Below are positions 59,906 to 64,000 of a DNA stretch of 64,000 bases, in pieces; position 1 is the stretch's first letter; every line of letters begins with the position of its first letter. Under the pieces are notes generated by a model. The model was not told where the DNA came from, made no database searches, and saw nothing but the letters and a program-made list of their open reading frames with translations. The DNA comes from Anaerolineales bacterium UBA5797. Its GTDB lineage: Bacteria; Chloroflexota; Anaerolineae; Anaerolineales; Villigracilaceae. The translations under genes and the position numbers were made by a program. Location of the stretch: assembly GCA_002418205.1 (NCBI GenBank), contig DIDP01000011.1, forward strand, positions 110,749-174,748. The letters are read 5' to 3'.

Positions 59906-60280
59906 ATGTCCAAACTGATTCTTCAGGGGCTGCTCTCGCTGTTCGTCAGCCTGGGTGTGATCGTGGGCGTGAATTCGAACGCGCGCAGTGAAGTGAAACA
60001 GGTCTGGCAGGAAGCGAAGGCGACCGTCCATCAGGCGGTTGGGTACGTTGCCGATACCGCCGGTGACTTGACATCCCGGATCGATGCGAATGTGAAAGCC
60101 GGCGCTGAATCCAATTCGGATGTTTCGTTTGGCAACACGTCCAATGATGCGCAGGCAGGGATCACGGTGGATACACAGATGGATGTCGCCGTCGGCGCGG
60201 GATCGGGTGACGGCTTCTTCCTCGACCCTGGCGGCGATGCCAGCACGGGCTTCAACCTAAACTTCAACTTTTGGAAGTAA
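59906..60280 (+). CDS. small secreted protein, Gly/Asp-rich C-terminus
   Basis: A 124-residue protein: hydrophobic start MSKLILQGLLSLFVSLGVIVGV, a short helical part (VKQVWQEAKATVHQAVGYVA), and a Gly/Asp/Asn-rich tail (SGDGFFLDPGGDASTGFNLN). GGAGG lies 8 bases upstream. It lies behind the sigma operon terminator with its own terminator after it, so it is a monocistronic gene and a possible target of the ECF factor (inference). No family recognised. Confidence 0.65.
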   Translation: MSKLILQGLLSLFVSLGVIVGVNSNARSEVKQVWQEAKATVHQAVGYVADTAGDLTSRIDANVKAGAESNSDVSFGNTSNDAQAGITVDTQMDVAVGAGSGDGFFLDPGGDASTGFNLNFNFWK

Positions 60281-60302
60281 CCCCTCGAACTTCCATCCCC
60301 TC

Positions 60303-60336
60303 TCGGGACAGCCAACCGCTGTCCCGATTTTGTTTT
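60303..60336 (+). terminator. Rho-independent terminator before dnaG
   Basis: TCGGGACAGC-CAACC-GCTGTCCCGA followed by TTTTGTTTT. Confidence 0.88.
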
Positions 60337-60347
60337 AAGGCTGTTCA

Positions 60348-60375
60348 TTGCCAAACCATTCAAGCGCGCTATAAT
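60348..60375 (+). promoter_or_regulatory. promoter of dnaG, predicted leaderless
   Basis: TTGCCA (60348-60353), 16-base spacer, TATAAT (60370-60375). The start codon is only 10 bases beyond the -10 box, and no ribosome site is seen. Confidence 0.65.
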
Positions 60376-60385
60376 TCATTCACCC

Positions 60386-62290
60386 ATGTCCACGATTGAT
60401 GAGATCAAATCCCGCATCGATATCGTCGACCTCGTGTCCGAGGCGGGCGTCAAACTGCGCAAGGCGGGGCGGAACTATACCGGCTTCTGTCCGTTCCACG
60501 ATAACAAGAACACACCCGCGTTCGTGGTCTGGCCCGAATCCGGTACGTGGCGCTGTTTCGGTCAATGCAACGAGGGCGGCGACATCTTCAAGTTCGTGAT
60601 GAAGCGCGAGAACCTCGATTTCAAGGAAGCGCTCAACAAACTTGCCGCGCGGGCGGGTGTGGAAGTCCCCACGTACACCAGGCAGACTCCCGAACAAAAG
60701 GAAGCCTACGAACATCTGCGCAAACTGCTGGATGACGCGGTCATCTTTTATCGCAGTCACCTGCTTGCCAACGCGGAGGTCCTCCACTATCTGCACGAAA
60801 AACGCGGACTGACGGACGCCTCCATCGAGACCTTCGGGCTGGGCTATGCTCCGGACGCCTGGGACTCCGCCCTGACCCATTTCACCGGGCGCGGCTACTC
60901 AGAGCAGGATCTGTTCGATGCAGGTCTGCTCTCCGAACGCGAGAGCGGCGGATACTACGATCGTTTCCGCAACCGCATCATGATCCCCATCCGCGACGAG
61001 AACGGACGCATGGCAGGCTTCGGCGCCCGCATCGTTGACCCGAACGACATCCCCAAATTTTTGAATTCCCCTGAAACCGTGATCTTCTCCAAAGGACGCC
61101 TGCTGTATGGCTTGGACCGGGCGCGCAAGCCGATCCGCACTGCCGACCAGGCTGTGATCGTCGAAGGCTACATGGATGTCATTGCCTTGCACCAGGCGGG
61201 TTACGAGAACGTGGTCTCGCCGATGGGCACGGCATTAACTGAAGACCAGTTGCGTTTGCTCAAACGTTTCACGCGGCGCATCGTCCTTGCGCTGGACCCG
61301 GACGCGGCGGGACAAAAAGCTGTGCTGCGCGGTCTCGACGCGGCGCGCTCCGCCATGGACAAAGAGGGCGAACTGCGTTTCGACGCGCGCGGCTATTTGA
61401 AGAACGAAGCGCGCCTGCAGGCAGACCTGCGCGTGGCGTCCATCCCCGATGAACTCGACCCGGATGAGATCGTGGCGCGCGATCAAGAGGAATGGGCGCG
61501 CTTGATCGAAAATGCGAAGCCGATCGTCACGCATGTGATGGAGACCCTCGCTGCCGGGCAGAACCTCAACGACCCGAAGGTGAAGAATCAAATTGCCGCG
61601 CAGATCCTCCCGTTGATTGAGGACCTGCCAAATCCATTGGAGCGCGATACCTACCGTCAGGCGCTGGCGCGCATGTTGCGGGTAGATGAACGCGCGTTGA
61701 TCGGCACGCAGGCTCAGGGTCCGCGCGTGAGGCGACCAAGAAGTGGCGCACAAAGACCGGTCGCTGAAAAGTCCGGCGTCACCGTGGCGGTTACCTCCAG
61801 CAAGAAGGTCGAGGAATACATCATCGGCATGTTGTTCAAAAAACCCGAGTTGTTGTATCGTCTCGACCGGTTGTTGCAGGAGAACGGTCTGGTCGCGCTG
61901 GATGCGCAGGACTTTGACTATACTGACCACAAATTGTTGTTCGGGCTGATCCGCGAATCGGTGGAGCAATACAAGACCGAACATCACGCATTCGTGGTGG
62001 AGGCGCTGCCTGACTCCCTGCAGGTGCGTTCGCAGGAACTGGTGGGAGAGACCGGCGACATCGAGCGCATGGAGGAGAAGCTGCTCGAGGAACTGCTGCG
62101 CGGCGTGATCAAACTGCGCCGGGTGGCGGCAGGAGAAAACCTGAACCAGTTGCGGTTTTTGCAGGAGGAAGCCTATCAAAAAGGCGATGTACGCGCGGCT
62201 TCCTACCAGGAGTTGGTGTTAAAGCAGACGAGGTTGCTGCGTGATCTGGATCAGGCTCACCGCAAAATGTCGCTGAAGCGTTTGGAATAA
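60386..62290 (+). CDS. dnaG: DNA primase DnaG
   Basis: A 634-residue primase: CHC2 zinc finger (GFCPFHDNKNTPAF ... WRCFGQCNEGGDIFKFV), the RNA polymerase core (YAPDAWDSAL, RIMIPIRDENGRMAGFGAR), Toprim (AVIVEGYMDVIALHQAG, LALDPDAAGQKA), and a C-terminal DnaB-binding helical domain (EYIIGMLFKKPELLYRL). It makes replication primers. It lies directly upstream of rpoD (46 bases), the classical macromolecular-synthesis arrangement. Confidence 0.96.
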   Translation: MSTIDEIKSRIDIVDLVSEAGVKLRKAGRNYTGFCPFHDNKNTPAFVVWPESGTWRCFGQCNEGGDIFKFVMKRENLDFKEALNKLAARAGVEVPTYTRQTPEQKEAYEHLRKLLDDAVIFYRSHLLANAEVLHYLHEKRGLTDASIETFGLGYAPDAWDSALTHFTGRGYSEQDLFDAGLLSERESGGYYDRFRNRIMIPIRDENGRMAGFGARIVDPNDIPKFLNSPETVIFSKGRLLYGLDRARKPIRTADQAVIVEGYMDVIALHQAGYENVVSPMGTALTEDQLRLLKRFTRRIVLALDPDAAGQKAVLRGLDAARSAMDKEGELRFDARGYLKNEARLQADLRVASIPDELDPDEIVARDQEEWARLIENAKPIVTHVMETLAAGQNLNDPKVKNQIAAQILPLIEDLPNPLERDTYRQALARMLRVDERALIGTQAQGPRVRRPRSGAQRPVAEKSGVTVAVTSSKKVEEYIIGMLFKKPELLYRLDRLLQENGLVALDAQDFDYTDHKLLFGLIRESVEQYKTEHHAFVVEALPDSLQVRSQELVGETGDIERMEEKLLEELLRGVIKLRRVAAGENLNQLRFLQEEAYQKGDVRAASYQELVLKQTRLLRDLDQAHRKMSLKRLE

Positions 62291-62336
62291 GGGCGTAACC
62301 ATTGCAAAAGGTTATCGTCTGGTAACTGAAGGGCTT

Positions 62337-63959
62337 ATGGCAGTCAAGAAAAAAACATCTGCACCCCAAAAAACAAGGACCACCCGGAAGAAAATTCGCG
62401 TATCGCGCGCCAAGTTGCCGCCCTTGAAGGAGCCTCGTCTGGAGGATGTCAGCGAGACCCTGGACACGGAGAGCGGCGATTTGAACGGCGTGGATCTAAT
62501 GGGGGAGGATATGGGCGATCCGGATGCCGGCGTGCTTGTGCAGGAGGAAGAGGAACTTGGCGAGGAGATCAATCTGAACCTCCCCGAGGTTGCCGCGGAA
62601 TTATCCGAGGACCCGGTGCGGTTGTATCTGCGCGAGATCGGCAAGGTCAAACTGCTGGATTCGGACAGCGAGTTCCGGCTTGCAACGTTGATCGAGGCGA
62701 ACCGGCTGATGAACGCGTTCCGCCGCCGCCCGATCCGCAAGGGACTTACGCCTGTCACCGCCATCTATCATTTTATCCTAGCCGAAATGGCCACCGCGTA
62801 CCAGCGTCTGCTCGAAGATGCTGAACGTCTGCATCACGAACCGCCAGACCCGGGTTTGATGCTCTCCGAAGCGCAGGTTTTGCACACTGGCTGGGAGTCG
62901 GATGCCCCGTCCTATCTGCGTGCATTTCTGGATAATGGAATGTGGGGAAACGATAAACTGTGGGACGGGTTTGCCCGCACAGCGTACAGCGTCTTCCTGT
63001 GTTTTTACCTGCTCCCTTTGCGGTACGCGGAATGGTTGTTGAAGCATATCAATCAGTCCCATAAACTCCCGAACCGGAAGACACTTCACCATAATCTCCC
63101 GTCTGAGGAGATCCTTATCCGTGTGATGAACGGAGTCCAGACGCGGGCGGTGGACGCGAACCACTCGCTGATCAGCGCCAATCTGCGGCTCGTTGTCAGC
63201 GTTGCAAAGCGTTATCTCGGGCGTGGCATCTCCTTCCTTGATTTGATCCAGGAGGGGAACATCGGTCTGCTGCGGGCGGTCAACAAGTTCGATCCGCGAC
63301 GCGGGTTCAAATTCAGCACCTATGCCACCTGGTGGATACGACAGTCCATCAATCGTTCGATCGCGGAGCAGGCGCGCACGATCCGCATCCCCGTGCATCT
63401 GTTCGAGTCCATTTCACGGATCCTCAAGGCGCAGCGCAATTTGACCCAGGAACTGGGACGCGACCCGACGACCGAGGAACTGGCAATGGAGATTGGTTAT
63501 CTGGCTGCCTCGGATGTGCAGGCGATCCTGCGCGCTCATGCCGAGGAGAAACAGCTTTCCCCTGAACTGCAGCGCAGGCTCGACACCGCCACCCAAAAGA
63601 TCGACCGCGTGCTCCGCACGGCAGAGGAACCCGTTTCCATCGATGGACCGGTGGGGGACGAGGATTCCAGTTCGCTTGCCGATTTCATCGAGGACGAAGA
63701 CGCGCTTTCCCCGTTGGACGCCGCTTCGCGGCAGATGTTGCGCGAGCAGATCCAGAATGCCCTCACCTCGCTTTCCGAGCGCGAGCGCGAAGTGCTGGAA
63801 TTGCGCTTCGGTCTCGTGGATGGAAAGGACCACACCCTTGAGGAGGTGAGCCGCTACTTCGATGTGACGCGCGAACGCATCCGACAGATCGAAGCAAAGG
63901 CGTTGAGAAAACTGCGGCATCCCTCGCGGAGCCGTCAATTGCGGGATTATTTGGGATGA
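62337..63959 (+). CDS. rpoD: principal RNA polymerase sigma factor RpoD/SigA
   Basis: A 540-residue sigma-70: basic N-terminus, region 1.2 (SEDPVRLYLREIGKVKLL, about residue 90), region 2 (NLRLVVSVAKRYLGRGISFLDLIQEGNIGLLRAVNKFD; STYATWWIRQSINR), region 3, and region 4 (LSEREREVLELRFGL, TRERIRQIEAKALRKLRH). About 140 residues separate regions 1.2 and 2, a lineage-type non-conserved insert with FLCFYLLPLRYAEWLL. It recognises the TTGACA/TATAAT promoters seen across the window. Confidence 0.95.
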   Translation: MAVKKKTSAPQKTRTTRKKIRVSRAKLPPLKEPRLEDVSETLDTESGDLNGVDLMGEDMGDPDAGVLVQEEEELGEEINLNLPEVAAELSEDPVRLYLREIGKVKLLDSDSEFRLATLIEANRLMNAFRRRPIRKGLTPVTAIYHFILAEMATAYQRLLEDAERLHHEPPDPGLMLSEAQVLHTGWESDAPSYLRAFLDNGMWGNDKLWDGFARTAYSVFLCFYLLPLRYAEWLLKHINQSHKLPNRKTLHHNLPSEEILIRVMNGVQTRAVDANHSLISANLRLVVSVAKRYLGRGISFLDLIQEGNIGLLRAVNKFDPRRGFKFSTYATWWIRQSINRSIAEQARTIRIPVHLFESISRILKAQRNLTQELGRDPTTEELAMEIGYLAASDVQAILRAHAEEKQLSPELQRRLDTATQKIDRVLRTAEEPVSIDGPVGDEDSSSLADFIEDEDALSPLDAASRQMLREQIQNALTSLSEREREVLELRFGLVDGKDHTLEEVSRYFDVTRERIRQIEAKALRKLRHPSRSRQLRDYLG

Positions 63960-64000
63960 CCAGCAAGACACACCCCGAATTTCAGTAAATCACAGAATTG

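Overview
The window is a stretch of bacterial chromosome, moderately GC-rich and densely coding, with no phage or plasmid backbone. Several features together point to the Chloroflexota, most likely an Anaerolineae-type member: a polyphosphate glucokinase, a fused alpha-beta glycyl-tRNA synthetase, a thiolase-like/OB-fold gene pair, two oligopeptide ABC gene sets in one block, a dnaG-rpoD pair, and many dispersed palindromic and heptamer-like mini-repeats. This placement is an inference from gene content; there is no rRNA in the window.

Layout. 1-9.5 kb (minus strand): an acetyltransferase-like gene cut by the window edge, an EamA transporter, a methyltransferase, then a CoA-ester catabolic cluster. 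That cluster holds a CitE-like lyase, a MaoC hydratase, a biotin carrier, a biotin carboxylase and a methylcrotonyl-CoA-carboxylase-type carboxyltransferase, with two lipoproteins and a DUF1579 protein mixed in. It resembles the leucine/itaconate degradation locus of mycobacteria. 9.7-11.6 kb: a thiolase-like protein lacking the usual nucleophilic cysteine, with a DUF35/OB-fold partner lacking zinc-ribbon cysteines. 12-17 kb: a dual-specificity phosphatase, an SGNH-like lipoprotein, mutS2 and ppgK. 17-20 kb: a DEAD-box helicase behind a possible attenuated leader, a SUI1 protein and a cold-shock protein. 20-26 kb: a membrane protein, an aminotransferase, a sugar nucleotidyltransferase and an aldo/keto reductase. 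26.1-29.9 kb: a PcrA/UvrD helicase interrupted by a 362-residue intein, then mscL with a zinc-ribbon tail. 30-41.5 kb: one long peptide-transport locus with two ATPase pairs and two binding proteins but one permease pair, plus a cytochrome c. 41.5-47.9 kb: a response regulator, tRNA-Gln, glmU, cdd, recO, a geranylgeranyl-reductase-type flavoprotein and a metallophosphoesterase.

48-53.7 kb is the most interesting accessory region: three TIR-domain genes within 6 kb. The first is TIR-TM-FGE with the usual catalytic Glu changed to Asp. The second is a stand-alone TIR whose predicted promoter has a LexA-like palindrome filling the -35/-10 spacer. The third is a decayed TIR-FGE gene with an in-frame stop. 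Between the second and third sits a toxin-antitoxin module of Doc type, with a frameshifted antitoxin, bracketed by 11-bp perfect (19-bp imperfect) direct repeats; the downstream copy overlaps the third TIR gene's start codon. This looks like a small defence island in flux.

53.8-64 kb returns to core functions: glycyl-tRNA synthetase, a lipoprotein and two small secreted proteins around an ECF sigma/anti-sigma pair, then dnaG and the principal sigma factor rpoD. Several genes (SUI1, dnaG, the phosphatase and the first TIR gene) have a recognisable -10 box so close to the start codon that their mRNAs would be leaderless or nearly so.
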